Assembly (NCBI RefSeq): GCF_025963695.1
Contig: NZ_JAOQAH010000097.1
Location: forward strand, 58,087-122,086
Reading direction: 5' to 3'
DNA: 64,000 bases
From: Segetibacter sp.
Lineage (GTDB): Bacteria > Bacteroidota > Bacteroidia > Chitinophagales > Chitinophagaceae
In this document: piece after piece, positions 41,381 to 50,249 of the stretch
Layout of the letters: each line of letters begins with the position of its first letter
Position numbering within the stretch: position 1 is the first letter of the stretch
Position numbers and translations under genes: made by a program
Notes under the pieces: generated by a model
Database searches by the model: none
What the model saw: the letters and a program-made list of their open reading frames with translations, nothing else
What the model was told of the DNA's origin: nothing

Positions 41381-43066
41381 ATGGCAAACAACACTTATGA
41401 TGCTATTGTAGTAGGCTCCGGTATTAGTGGAGGGTGGGCTGCAAAAGAGCTCACCGAAAAAGGGCTGAAGGTTTTATTGCTTGAACGTGGCCACCACATA
41501 GAGCATGTGAAAGATTATGCAGAGAGCAATAAGCCTTCGTGGGAATATCCCCATCGTGGTGGAAGAACCCAAAAAATGATTGAGGAATATCCCGTATTAA
41601 AAAGGGACTACCCATTAAATGAACGCAACCTTTCTTTTTGGACGGTGGATAAAGACAATCCTTACGTTGAAAAAAAACCATTTGGATGGTTTCGCGGCTA
41701 TCATACAGGCGGCCGTTCATTAATGTGGGGCAGGCAAAGCTACCGCCTTAGTGATCTTGATTTTGAAGCCAACGCAAAAGACGGAATCGCTGTTGACTGG
41801 CCTATTCGCTATAAGGATATTGCTCCGTGGTACGATTACACAGAAACGTTCGCTGGCATTAGCGGATCAAAGGAAGGATTGCCGCATTTACCCGATGGCA
41901 AATTTATAGCTCCAATGGAAATGAATATTGTTGAGCAAACCGTTGCGGCCCGAATAAAGGAACATTATAATAATAAGAGGACAATGTTTATAGGGCGCAC
42001 CGCCAATCTTACCGAAGCAGTTCCCGGAAGGCCAACGCCCTGTCAGTATAGAAACATTTGCTCAAACGGATGCCCCTTCGGAGCTTATTTCAGCACACAA
42101 TCCTCCACATTGCCTGCGGCAAATGCAACCGGTAATTTAACGCTACGCACTTTTTCCATTGTTACCGAAATCATGTATGACAGGAATACAAAAAAGGCAA
42201 AAGGGGTGAAGGTTTTAGACGCAAGGACAAATGAAACGCTGGAATTTAATAGCAAAATAGTGTTTTTGTGTGCCTCTACTTTTAACTCTACAGCAATATT
42301 AATGCGTTCTGCAACCGATGTATGGCCAGACGGATTAGGAAGCAGCAGTGGAGAGTTGGGCCATAACGTAATGGATCATCATTTGAAGCTGGGTGCGAGC
42401 GGCGATATGGAAGGTTTTGACGATAAGTACTATTCGGGGTTTAGGCCAAACGGTATTTATATTCCCCGCTTCCGCAATTTGCCGGGTGATGAAAAAAGAA
42501 ACTACCTACGCGGCTTTGGATACCAGGGAGCCGGTAGCCGGCAAAACTGGTCCAGGCAAGTGGCCGAATTAAATATAGGCGCCGATTTGAAAGAAGCATT
42601 GGGAGAGCCCGGTAAATGGACTATGGGTATAGGAGGATTTGGTGAAATGTTGCCTTATCACGAGAATAAGATTTCTATATCAAAAGACACAAAAGACAAA
42701 TGGGGCATTCCGGTACTTGAGTTTGATGTTGAGTTTAAGGAAAATGAACTAAACATGCGAAAAGACATGGTTGCTGATGCTGTTGAAATGCTTACGATTG
42801 CGGGCGTTAAAAATGTAATAGGTCAGGACCAGGGCTGTGAACCAGGTTGGGGAATACATGAGATGGGTACTGCAAGAATGGGGAGAGATCCTAAGACCTC
42901 GGTGCTAAACAGCAACAACCAGGTATGGGATTGCCAAAACGTATTTGTAACTGACGGTTCTTTTATGACGTCAGCGTCGTGCGTAAACCCATCTTTAACT
43001 TACATGGCACTGACAGCAAGAGCTGCTGATTTTGCCGTTAAGGAATTAAAAAAAGGAAATATTTAA
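41381..43066 (+). CDS. GMC-family FAD-dependent oxidoreductase (sugar dehydrogenase catalytic subunit)
   Basis: 561 residues. FAD loop VVGSGISGGWAAKELTEKGLKVLLLERG at the start and GGRSLMWGRQSYRLSDLDF. A cysteine cluster C221-x5-C227-x3-C231 (TPCQYRNICSNGCPFGAYF) sits where bacterial FAD-glucose dehydrogenases bind a [3Fe-4S] cluster, so I infer an electron-relay site. The catalytic pair is His493 (GIHEMGTARMG) and Asn536 (CVNPSLTYMALTARAADF). Such proteins pair with a gluconate-dehydrogenase subunit-3-like protein, which follows 34 bp downstream. It probably oxidises a sugar hydroxyl, for example C3 of glycosides, and passes electrons to cytochrome c. No Tat signal of its own, consistent with hitch-hiker export. 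Confidence 0.92.
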   Translation: MANNTYDAIVVGSGISGGWAAKELTEKGLKVLLLERGHHIEHVKDYAESNKPSWEYPHRGGRTQKMIEEYPVLKRDYPLNERNLSFWTVDKDNPYVEKKPFGWFRGYHTGGRSLMWGRQSYRLSDLDFEANAKDGIAVDWPIRYKDIAPWYDYTETFAGISGSKEGLPHLPDGKFIAPMEMNIVEQTVAARIKEHYNNKRTMFIGRTANLTEAVPGRPTPCQYRNICSNGCPFGAYFSTQSSTLPAANATGNLTLRTFSIVTEIMYDRNTKKAKGVKVLDARTNETLEFNSKIVFLCASTFNSTAILMRSATDVWPDGLGSSSGELGHNVMDHHLKLGASGDMEGFDDKYYSGFRPNGIYIPRFRNLPGDEKRNYLRGFGYQGAGSRQNWSRQVAELNIGADLKEALGEPGKWTMGIGGFGEMLPYHENKISISKDTKDKWGIPVLEFDVEFKENELNMRKDMVADAVEMLTIAGVKNVIGQDQGCEPGWGIHEMGTARMGRDPKTSVLNSNNQVWDCQNVFVTDGSFMTSASCVNPSLTYMALTARAADFAVKELKKGNI

Positions 43067-43100
43067 ATTATCGTTTATCTAGTTATAAAAACTTTTTAAG

Positions 43101-43742
43101 ATGAACAGACGTGAACTTTTAAAAATGATTGCAGCTGCTACCGGCGCTGCTATGATTGGTGGAGAATTTTTATTGACAGGATGTAAAGCAAACCCCGATT
43201 CTGCACCTGTTGCATTTACTGATGAAAATATTGCCTACCTGGATGAAATAGCTGAAACAATAATACCCCAGACAAATACTGCCGGGGCTAAAGCTGCAGG
43301 AGTAGGAAGGTTTATGACGGTAATGGTGATTGACTGCTATACCAGAGAAGACCAGGAAATATTCCGCAAGGGATTAGACATTTTAGAAGACGAATGCAAT
43401 AAAATGCATAAAGTTGGATTTATGAAGGCTACTCCTGAACAACGCAAACAGTTACTTATTGCCGTAGATAAGGAAACGAAAGACTATGTAAAAAGGCAGG
43501 CAGATGCTGTGAATGTACAAGGACAAAAAGAAAAACAAGGGCAGGAAAGAAATACAAACGATTTCAAAAAGCAGGCAATGCCCAACCACTATTTTCAACA
43601 GCTAAAACAACTTGCGATTTTTGGATACTTCACTTCAGAAAAAGGCAGAACAGAAGCGTTACGGTATACTCCTATCCCAGGAAAGTTTGAAGCAGTTATT
43701 GATTATAAAAAAGGGGATAAAGCGTTTGCCGGTCTAACATAA
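43101..43742 (+). CDS. Gluconate 2-dehydrogenase subunit 3-like small subunit
   Basis: 213 residues. Tat-like MNRRELLKMIAAATGAAMIGG plus lipobox FLLTGC (Cys28). The family domain follows: YLDEIAETIIPQTNTAGAKAAGVGRFMTVMVIDCYTREDQ, FRKGLDILEDEC, and LAIFGYFTSEKGRTEALRYTPIPGKFEAVIDY. It carries the export signal for the paired GMC subunit and anchors the complex. It has a charged Gln/Lys insertion around 140-160 that the second paralogue at 45554 lacks. Confidence 0.9.
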   Translation: MNRRELLKMIAAATGAAMIGGEFLLTGCKANPDSAPVAFTDENIAYLDEIAETIIPQTNTAGAKAAGVGRFMTVMVIDCYTREDQEIFRKGLDILEDECNKMHKVGFMKATPEQRKQLLIAVDKETKDYVKRQADAVNVQGQKEKQGQERNTNDFKKQAMPNHYFQQLKQLAIFGYFTSEKGRTEALRYTPIPGKFEAVIDYKKGDKAFAGLT

Positions 43743-43821
43743 GCTTTCGCAACAACTCCTATTTAGTGCCGGTAAAAGTGAATTTCGAAACAAAATTTAT
43801 ACTTGTAAATCCTTTTATAAA

Positions 43822-45291
43822 ATGATTGAAGAAAAAGACAAAAACAAACCAGATAATTCCAGGAGAGATTTTTTAAAAAATACTGCGTTTGCAGCTGCTG
43901 GTTTTATGATTGTTCCGCGCCACGTACTGGGCGGAAGAGGTTTTATTGCGCCAAGTGACCGTCTTACTATTGCAAGTATAGGTGTGGGAGGAAAAGGTGA
44001 AAGTGACATCGCTAGCTTTTTCAAAAGTGGTAAAGCAGATATTGCTTACTTGTGCGACGTAGATGAAAAACGTGCAGCAAAAACAGTGGGCAACTTTCCC
44101 AAAGCAAAAGTGTATAAAGACTGGCGCCAAATGCTTGATAAAGAATCGAAAAACTTTGATGCAGTCTCCGTTTCTACACCCGATCATAACCATGCGGTGG
44201 CAGCCCTTGCAGCGATGCAACTTGGTAAGCACGTATATGTACAAAAGCCGTTAACCCACGATGTGTATGAAGCCCGTGTACTTACAAATGCAGCTAAGAA
44301 GTATAAGGTAGTAACACAAATGGGTAACCAGGGAGCATCGAATGATGGTGTACGCCAAATGATGGAATGGTATGACAATGGCGTGATTGGAAATGTTCAT
44401 ACCATATATTCCTGGACAAACAGACCGGTTTGGCCACAAGGCATTCCCTGGTCTACAAATAAAGCAGAAGTTCCTAAAACGTTGGATTGGAATCTTTGGC
44501 TGGGCACAGCTCCGCAGAAAGATTACGTCGAAAAATTAATTCCGTTTAACTGGCGTGGCTGGTGGGATTACGGCACAGGTGCTTTGGGTGATATGGGCTG
44601 TCATCTTTTGGAGGCACCTTTCCGTGTACTGGATCTTCAGTATGTTTCTGATGTACAGGCTAGCGTAGGTACTGTATATGTGGACGAGTTTAAACAAGGG
44701 TATTTTCCTGAAAGCGTTCCACCTTCCAGTCACGTTACAATGACCTTTCCCAAGACAGGTAAAACAAAAGGGCCAGTAGTTGTTCATTGGATGGATGGCG
44801 GTATTCAACCTGAAAGACCTGAAGAACTTGGACCTAATGAAATGTTTGGAGACGGCGGTAATGGTACTCTGTTCATAGGCACAAAAGGCAAAATGATGTG
44901 TAGCACTTATGGTGCAAATGCTAGATTGTTGCCATTATCAAAAAACGAGCAGGTAAAGGTGAAACAAAAATATGCACGCGTGCCGGGCCAGGCAGAGGGA
45001 CATTATGCCCAGTGGGTTGAGGGATGCATAGCAGGTTATGGTAACAGGCAAATGAGCTCACCTTTCGAAATTGCGGGACCACTTACTGAAGCTTTATGTA
45101 TGGCCAACCTTGCTATTAGGGGCTACGATATACGTAAGCCAAGAACTACGGGTACCGGCTTTACTTATCCGGGCCGCTACGTAAAGTTGCTTTGGGATAA
45201 TGAGAATATGAAAGTGACAAATCTGGACGACGTTAACCAGTTTGTTCGCAGAAAATACCGGGATGGATTTGGCATAGGGGAGTTAGTGTAA
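43822..45291 (+). CDS. Tat-exported Gfo/Idh/MocA family oxidoreductase
   Basis: 489 residues. Tat signal SRRDFLKNTAFAAAGFMIVP. The NAD(P)-binding fold follows: LTIASIGVGGKGESDIASF, DAVSVSTPDHNHAVAALAAMQLGKHVYVQKPLTHDVYEARVLTNAAKK, with the EKP-equivalent QKP. The substrate domain has DWNLWLGTAP, GTGALGDMGCHLLEAPFRVL and GQAEGHYAQWVEGC. Exported family members use a tightly held cofactor. Its role here is probably a second redox step on the periplasmic sugar. Confidence 0.9.
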   Translation: MIEEKDKNKPDNSRRDFLKNTAFAAAGFMIVPRHVLGGRGFIAPSDRLTIASIGVGGKGESDIASFFKSGKADIAYLCDVDEKRAAKTVGNFPKAKVYKDWRQMLDKESKNFDAVSVSTPDHNHAVAALAAMQLGKHVYVQKPLTHDVYEARVLTNAAKKYKVVTQMGNQGASNDGVRQMMEWYDNGVIGNVHTIYSWTNRPVWPQGIPWSTNKAEVPKTLDWNLWLGTAPQKDYVEKLIPFNWRGWWDYGTGALGDMGCHLLEAPFRVLDLQYVSDVQASVGTVYVDEFKQGYFPESVPPSSHVTMTFPKTGKTKGPVVVHWMDGGIQPERPEELGPNEMFGDGGNGTLFIGTKGKMMCSTYGANARLLPLSKNEQVKVKQKYARVPGQAEGHYAQWVEGCIAGYGNRQMSSPFEIAGPLTEALCMANLAIRGYDIRKPRTTGTGFTYPGRYVKLLWDNENMKVTNLDDVNQFVRRKYRDGFGIGELV

Positions 45292-45410
45292 GCACTGGTC
45301 GAGTCGGTACCTTGTTCAGTGGAAGGCTAAGAGCTGAGGTTAAAAATCGTTAGGATGTATTTTTTAGACAGTCGCCTGATGGTTTTGCTTGATGAATAAA
45401 GTAACCAAAA

Positions 45411-45460
45411 GTACAAGGGAGTGACACAACAATGCTTAACTGAAAATAAATGCCGGCACC
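45411..45460 (+). repeat. 50-bp dispersed repeat, copy D
   Basis: GTACAAGGGAGTGACACAAC at the left end and AATGCCGGCACC at the right end, exactly 50 nt. Preceded by a TGATG-containing context also seen before copy C. Confidence 0.8.
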
Positions 45461-45553
45461 CCATTAACTCTTATCCACTCAGCCAGTTGAAGGTTGAACC
45501 TGGAACTGAATAGTTGCAATTAAAAATCATCCATCGTCAGAACTTTTTGAACT

Positions 45554-46120
45554 GTGAACAGAAGAGAAGCGGTTCAACATATCAGCCTTTTATTAGGAGG
45601 GAGTATAGTAGGCGCAGCCGCTTTTTTAAACGGCTGCAGTACTGACGGGGATAGCAATAGGAAAGTTAACTTTTCTACCGGGGATGTAGACTTTCTGGAT
45701 GAGGTAGGAGAAACCATTTTACCTGCTACCAATACCCCCGGGGCCAAGGCAGCGAAAGTAGGCCAGCACATGAAAGTAATGGTTAATGATTGCTACGAAG
45801 AAAGAGATCAAATCATTTTCTACGACGGTATAAAAGATCTTAAAGCCAGGGCAAAGAAAGAATTGGGCGATGATTTTATGGATTTGAAGCCTGAGCAGCG
45901 GTTGGCTTTACTTACCAAAATGGATAACGAGACAACTGAGTTTATGAAGACCTGGGAGGAGCCTCATCCAAAACCGTATTTCCGATTAATGAAAGAGCTT
46001 ACTTTGCTTGGATTTTTTACCTCTGAGGTAGGCTGTACACAAGCCAGGAGGTATATTGAAACTCCTGGAAGGTATGAAGCTTGTGTGCCGTATAAAAAGG
46101 GAGACAAAACCTGGGCCTGA
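45554..46120 (+). CDS. Second gluconate 2-dehydrogenase subunit 3-like protein (orphan, GTG start)
   Basis: 188 residues starting at GTG (45554): MNRREAVQHISLLLGGSIVGAAAFLNGC, a Tat-like RR plus lipobox (Cys28). The domain matches its paralogue at 43101 (FLDEVGETILPATNTPGAKAAKVGQHMKVMVNDCYEERDQ, LTLLGFFTSEVGCTQARRYIETPGRYEACVPY). No second GMC gene lies in the window, so it is either an alternative escort for the same enzyme or partners a gene elsewhere. Confidence 0.88.
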   Translation: MNRREAVQHISLLLGGSIVGAAAFLNGCSTDGDSNRKVNFSTGDVDFLDEVGETILPATNTPGAKAAKVGQHMKVMVNDCYEERDQIIFYDGIKDLKARAKKELGDDFMDLKPEQRLALLTKMDNETTEFMKTWEEPHPKPYFRLMKELTLLGFFTSEVGCTQARRYIETPGRYEACVPYKKGDKTWA

Positions 46121-46144
46121 CAAAAATTAATTAAAAAAATAACG

Positions 46145-47008
46145 ATGGATTATAAACGCAGGGAATTTTTAAAGATAGCGGGAACTTTTGCTTCGGGAGT
46201 AGCACTTACCGGTGTGGCAGCACAATTAAGCGGATGCGGTACAAGCTCGAAATTGAGTGGTAAAAACAACACGTTTGGCCTTCAATTATACAGTCTCCGT
46301 ACGGACTTGCCTAAAGACCCAAAAGGCGTATTAGCACAAGTTGCATCTTTTGGCTATAAACAACTGGAAGGCTTTGAAGGTCCAAAAGGAATTTATTGGG
46401 GAATGACAAATACCGAGTTTAAAAAGTACATGGATGACCTGGGTATGCAAATGGTTTCCAGTCACTGCAACTGGAAAGAAAACCTGGAGAAGAAAGCAGA
46501 CGAGGCTGCAGCAATTGGGATCAAGTATTTAATGTGCCCTTTCCTTGGAGCGCAGAAGAGTCTTGATTTATATAAAAAGGCGGCTGAAGACTTTAATAAA
46601 GCCGGTCAAATATGTAAACAGAGAGGAATGAGGTTTGCCTACCATAACCACGATTACTCTTTCAAAAAAATGGAGGGGCAATTTCCGCAAGATGTAATGA
46701 TGCAGCACTCGGATAAAGACCTTGTAGATTTTGAACTCGATATGTATTGGGTAGTTGCAGCAGGCGAGGATCCTAAAGCATGGTTTCAAAAATACCCCGG
46801 CCGTTTTAAATTAGGGCATGTTAAAGATCGTGGAGGTAAAGAGACAACAACACTGGGTAAAGGAAATATAGATTATCCTACTATTTTAAAAGATGCTCAA
46901 AAAGATGGAATGGAATACTTTATAGTAGAACAGGAACAATACGAGGGAACTACCCCCCTGGCTGCAGTGAAGGACGACGCGGAATACATGAAGAAATTGA
47001 AGATCTAA
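46145..47008 (+). CDS. Exported sugar phosphate isomerase/epimerase-type TIM-barrel lipoprotein
   Basis: 287 residues. N-terminus MDYKRREFLKIAGTFASGVALTG with lipobox AAQLSGC (Cys31), a Tat lipoprotein. The barrel follows: NTFGLQLYSLRTDLPKDPKGVLAQVASFGYKQLEGFEG, FAYHNHDYSFKKM, LVDFELDMYWVVAAGEDP, RFKLGHVKDRGGKETTTLGKGNIDYPTIL, YFIVEQEQYEG. Its close look-alike is encoded at 50250 on the other strand. Because it is exported it acts on a non-phosphorylated sugar derivative, not a sugar phosphate. Confidence 0.88.
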   Translation: MDYKRREFLKIAGTFASGVALTGVAAQLSGCGTSSKLSGKNNTFGLQLYSLRTDLPKDPKGVLAQVASFGYKQLEGFEGPKGIYWGMTNTEFKKYMDDLGMQMVSSHCNWKENLEKKADEAAAIGIKYLMCPFLGAQKSLDLYKKAAEDFNKAGQICKQRGMRFAYHNHDYSFKKMEGQFPQDVMMQHSDKDLVDFELDMYWVVAAGEDPKAWFQKYPGRFKLGHVKDRGGKETTTLGKGNIDYPTILKDAQKDGMEYFIVEQEQYEGTTPLAAVKDDAEYMKKLKI

Positions 47009-47082
47009 ACGTACCGGCTTACCTGATGGTTAAGCTTTTTTTTTAACGATAATTACTATTTTAATTAATCACATTTATTTTA

Positions 47083-47871
47083 ATGAAGAAATTACTTTCT
47101 TGTATAATACTACTGTTTGCTTTACAATTAGCGTGTGTTGAGAATGCGGTATCGGCACCAACAGCAAAAAATGCTGCTTACTTTGTTTTAAAGGTTTACC
47201 ATTTTAAAGATGCCAGGCAAGAGGCTTCTATCGACAGCTTCATTCAATATAAATACGTTCCCTTTTTACATTCTTCCAAATTAAATAATGTAGGGGTTTT
47301 TAAAGCAATTGCTAACGACACGGCGGCTGATAAAAAGATCTACGTCTTAATTCCTTTTAAATCTTTAAAAGCCTGGGAGAGCTTTTCCTCCAATTCTGTA
47401 GAACCTACTATAACCGGGGATGCAGGATATGTAAATGCCGCCTACAACAAACCCGCTTACACCCGTTTCGAAACTATTTTGTTAAAGGCTTTTCCAACGA
47501 TGGAAGCAATAGCGCCGTCTAAACTCAGCAGCCCAAAAAGTGAAAGAGTTTACGAACTAAGAAGCTATGAAGGAGCAACAGAAAAGCTTTTCAGAAATAA
47601 GGTAAAAATGTTTAACGAGGGTGGAGAAATTGCATTGTTCTCGCGGCTTGGCTTTAATGCCGTTTTTTATAGTGAAGTTGTTTTCGGAGCAAAAATGCCT
47701 AACCTAATGTATATGACTTCTTTTGAAAACCAAAAATCAAGAGACGAACATTGGAAGGCTTTCAGTGCCGATCCAGAATGGAAAGTTCTTGCTGCCAAAC
47801 CGGAGTATCAACGTAACGTTTCACATATTGACATTACGTTTTTAAGGCCAACCGAATATTCTGATCTATAA
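47083..47871 (+). CDS. Secreted NIPSNAP family protein
   Basis: 262 residues with a signal peptide (KKLLSCIILLFALQLACVENAVSA). Two ferredoxin-like NIPSNAP-type halves: YFVLKVYHFKDARQEASIDSFIQYKYVPFLHSS and ERVYELRSYEGATEKLFRNKVKMFNEGGEIALFSRLGFNAVFYSEVVFG. NIPSNAP proteins recur in Bacteroidota sugar-oxidation clusters but have no defined reaction. Ends the plus-strand operon before a strong hairpin. Confidence 0.85.
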   Translation: MKKLLSCIILLFALQLACVENAVSAPTAKNAAYFVLKVYHFKDARQEASIDSFIQYKYVPFLHSSKLNNVGVFKAIANDTAADKKIYVLIPFKSLKAWESFSSNSVEPTITGDAGYVNAAYNKPAYTRFETILLKAFPTMEAIAPSKLSSPKSERVYELRSYEGATEKLFRNKVKMFNEGGEIALFSRLGFNAVFYSEVVFGAKMPNLMYMTSFENQKSRDEHWKAFSADPEWKVLAAKPEYQRNVSHIDITFLRPTEYSDL

Positions 47872-47880
47872 AGTTTGCTT

Positions 47881-47927
47881 TAATAAAAAAGGGGATGCTT
47901 TTAAAAAAAGCATCCCCTTTTTTATTA
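47881..47927. terminator. Strong bidirectional terminator after the NIPSNAP gene
   Basis: 22-bp stem (TAATAAAAAAGGGGATGC and TTTT paired with the complement) with a 3-nt apical loop. It serves both the NIPSNAP gene and the convergent GlcG-like gene. Confidence 0.9.
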
Positions 47928-47942
47928 AAGCCGTTTACATCA

Positions 47943-48395
47943 TCACCCGGCAATATTTACAGCATCTAAAGCCCGTACAATAATTTCAAGGTCAACTACT
48001 CCTCTAAAGCCGCTGAAGCCAACAGCTAACGCTGTTCCATCACCTAAGGTAATCAACTGGCCACCTTCCCAACCAATCCAGTCCGGTCTTTCAATACCGA
48101 ACTTTTCCTCATCAATCTCCTTATTAAACGCCAGTTTTTCAAACTCGCCCGTTTTTAGCCTCGTAATGTGTACCTGGCTTGCTTTTGTCCACGCCACCGA
48201 GAAAGACTCTCTCGCACGTATTTTATTGGTTCCAAACATTCTTCCATAAATAACTCCCTGATCATCTATTATGCACACTGAAACATTTCCGTTTGCTATC
48301 CTTCTATCCTCTTCATTTTGCATATAAAAAGGAATCAGCTTTTCAGCTTCGTCTATTATTCTTCTTACAGTGCTCTCTAATTCTTTGCCTTCCAT
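47943..48395 (-). CDS. GlcG/HbpS family (DUF336) protein
   Basis: 150 residues, cytoplasmic. NVSVCIIDDQGVIYGRMFGTNKIRARESFSVAWTKASQVHITRLKTGEFEKL and GWEGGQLITLGDGTALAVGFSGFRGVVDLEIIVRAL match the GlcG/HbpS fold, whose HbpS member binds haem. Haem binding is not evident here and function is unknown. Downstream, on the same strand, of the TolB-like gene. Confidence 0.75.
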   Translation of the reverse strand: MEGKELESTVRRIIDEAEKLIPFYMQNEEDRRIANGNVSVCIIDDQGVIYGRMFGTNKIRARESFSVAWTKASQVHITRLKTGEFEKLAFNKEIDEEKFGIERPDWIGWEGGQLITLGDGTALAVGFSGFRGVVDLEIIVRALDAVNIAG

Positions 48396-48507
48396 ACCAT
48401 TGTTTTATAATTTATAAAAGGGTAAACCCTTGCAAGCTCAATACTCAAACCCTTAATGCTACCGGTTGAAGTTCTTCCTTATTAATCAGCAAGGAAAAAA
48501 ACGATTC

Positions 48508-50022
48508 TTATTTAGTCATAGTAGTGTTACTGATAAAAGCAAGATACTTGCTATCAGGAGACCAGTTGGGAGTATTCATTGTTCCCTGTCCTCCGTACAC
48601 ATAGGCAATTACTTTAGGCTTTCCGCCTGTAATTGGCATCAACCTGATATATACATGCTTGTAAAATGGGTGGTCACCCGAAGTAACTTCCTCTTTTAAA
48701 AATGAGATAAATGCAATCCATTTACCGTCAGGTGAAATATGTGGAAACCAATCGTGAAAATCACCGTTTGTCACAGCTTCCTGGTTGCTTCCATCAGCAT
48801 TCATACGCCATAGTTGCATGGTGCCTGTACGGTTCGAATTAAAATAAATATACTTTCCATCAGGAGTATATTCAGGTCCGTCATCTAACCCTTTAGCTGT
48901 GGTCAGTTGCACTTCAGCTCCTCCATTTGATGGCACTTTGTAAATATCAAATTCATTATTTCGTTGCCCGGTAAAGACAATACTTTTTGCATCTGGCGAC
49001 CAGCCGTGACCATAAGATGGGCCCTTCGGAGTAATCTGTTTTGGCGTTCCACCCGTTACCGGAACGGTATAAAGAATAGAACCACCAAGCGCCGAAACGC
49101 CACTGCTCAATCCCAGCATTTTACCATCAAAAGATAAAAAATGGTCGTTATTGTTATTTTTTACATCGCCGGTAGGTACTACAGATGGCTGGCGTGAAGC
49201 AAGGTCAAACTTATAGATCAATCCCTCGCTGTTATAAATAAGGCTCTTATTATCGGGAGTCCAATTAGGTGCCTGTAGCGATTTTGGAGAAGTATATATA
49301 CTTTCACGATCACCCGAGGCAACGTTTAAAATTTCAATATTACTTCCCAGGTATTCCCGGTAAGGCACTAAGCCCTCACGCGCAGGTACCGAAATTTGCA
49401 CATCTTTAAAAACCCCGGTCTCCACTACGTCAGCATTATGTGAGCCAACGAACAAGCCAACATATACCTCATCTCCCAGGTTAAGATCAGTAACTTCTTC
49501 AGTTATAAAAGGTTCTCCAAATTTGGCAGCTCTCATCGTATAGGTGTTACCTTTTCTCTCAAGCTGCACAATATTCGCATGTGTTGTGGCAGATTTTTTT
49601 TCTTCAGTAGTGGCTGCATCGGTTCTTCTAAACTGCAACGAAGTCAGTCCGTCTCCATGTACAACAGCATTTATTTGCGCAGCCTTTGCATCAAGACTTT
49701 TACGTACCATCCATCCCACTTTTCGGTGTGGGTCTACTCCCTGAAAACCCACCAGCTCAGCACGTGTGTACAGCAAAAAATCTCCTTTCAGTTTCTTATA
49801 TACATAATGAAACTCGTCGTGGTCGAACCAGATATTATAACCCGCACCAGAAATAACATATTGATCGGTTTGAGGAATATATAAACCTGAACCGGGAAGC
49901 ACCTTTGCGCCAATATCGGTCTGCCCGTCAAAAATTCCTACTTTTTGTTGGGAAAAAGCGGGCAACCAGGCAAGCAAAAAAACAGGTGCGAAAATGGCTT
50001 TTGCAAACGAATTAAGTCTCAT
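48508..50022 (-). CDS. Secreted TolB-like propeller protein with N-terminal lectin-like domain
   Basis: 504 residues with a signal peptide (FAKAIFAPVFLLAWLPAFSQ). Residues about 25-215 look like a DUF1349/concanavalin-type sandwich (IWFDHDEFHYVYKKLKGDFLLYTRAELVGF, VGWMVRKSLDAKA, LQFRRTDA). Residues 225-504 are WD40-like PD40 blades: PNWTPDNKSLIYNS, HFLSFDGKMLGLSS, GHGWSPDAKSIVFTG, PEYTPDGKYIYFNSNRTGTMQLWRMNADGS, PHISPDGKWIAFIS, PNWSPDSKYLAFIS. Possibly a periplasmic binding/scaffold protein for a glycan. Confidence 0.85.
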   Translation of the reverse strand: MRLNSFAKAIFAPVFLLAWLPAFSQQKVGIFDGQTDIGAKVLPGSGLYIPQTDQYVISGAGYNIWFDHDEFHYVYKKLKGDFLLYTRAELVGFQGVDPHRKVGWMVRKSLDAKAAQINAVVHGDGLTSLQFRRTDAATTEEKKSATTHANIVQLERKGNTYTMRAAKFGEPFITEEVTDLNLGDEVYVGLFVGSHNADVVETGVFKDVQISVPAREGLVPYREYLGSNIEILNVASGDRESIYTSPKSLQAPNWTPDNKSLIYNSEGLIYKFDLASRQPSVVPTGDVKNNNNDHFLSFDGKMLGLSSGVSALGGSILYTVPVTGGTPKQITPKGPSYGHGWSPDAKSIVFTGQRNNEFDIYKVPSNGGAEVQLTTAKGLDDGPEYTPDGKYIYFNSNRTGTMQLWRMNADGSNQEAVTNGDFHDWFPHISPDGKWIAFISFLKEEVTSGDHPFYKHVYIRLMPITGGKPKVIAYVYGGQGTMNTPNWSPDSKYLAFISNTTMTK

Positions 50023-50120
50023 ATGTGCAGGTCTTATTAGTTAAATACAGACTTCTAATTTTTTTATTAAAAGCCGGCGTGGAGTAATATTATTTTTTAT
50101 ACGAACAGTATAACAGCAGT

Positions 50121-50147
50121 CAACATTGTTGTGTCACTCACTTGTAC
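50121..50147 (-). repeat. Dispersed repeat, copy E (core only)
   Basis: On the minus strand GTACAAGTGAGTGACACAAC followed by AATGTTG, identical to the family core. The usual tail at +40 is not recognisable. Confidence 0.75.
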
Positions 50148-50249
50148 TTGTAAAACCATATTTTACCCGCCATTACATGTCTAATTACCTTGATTGCATG
50201 TTATTAAATGCAAAGACAGCAAGGCTGCAAATAAAATGTTGAACGAATA

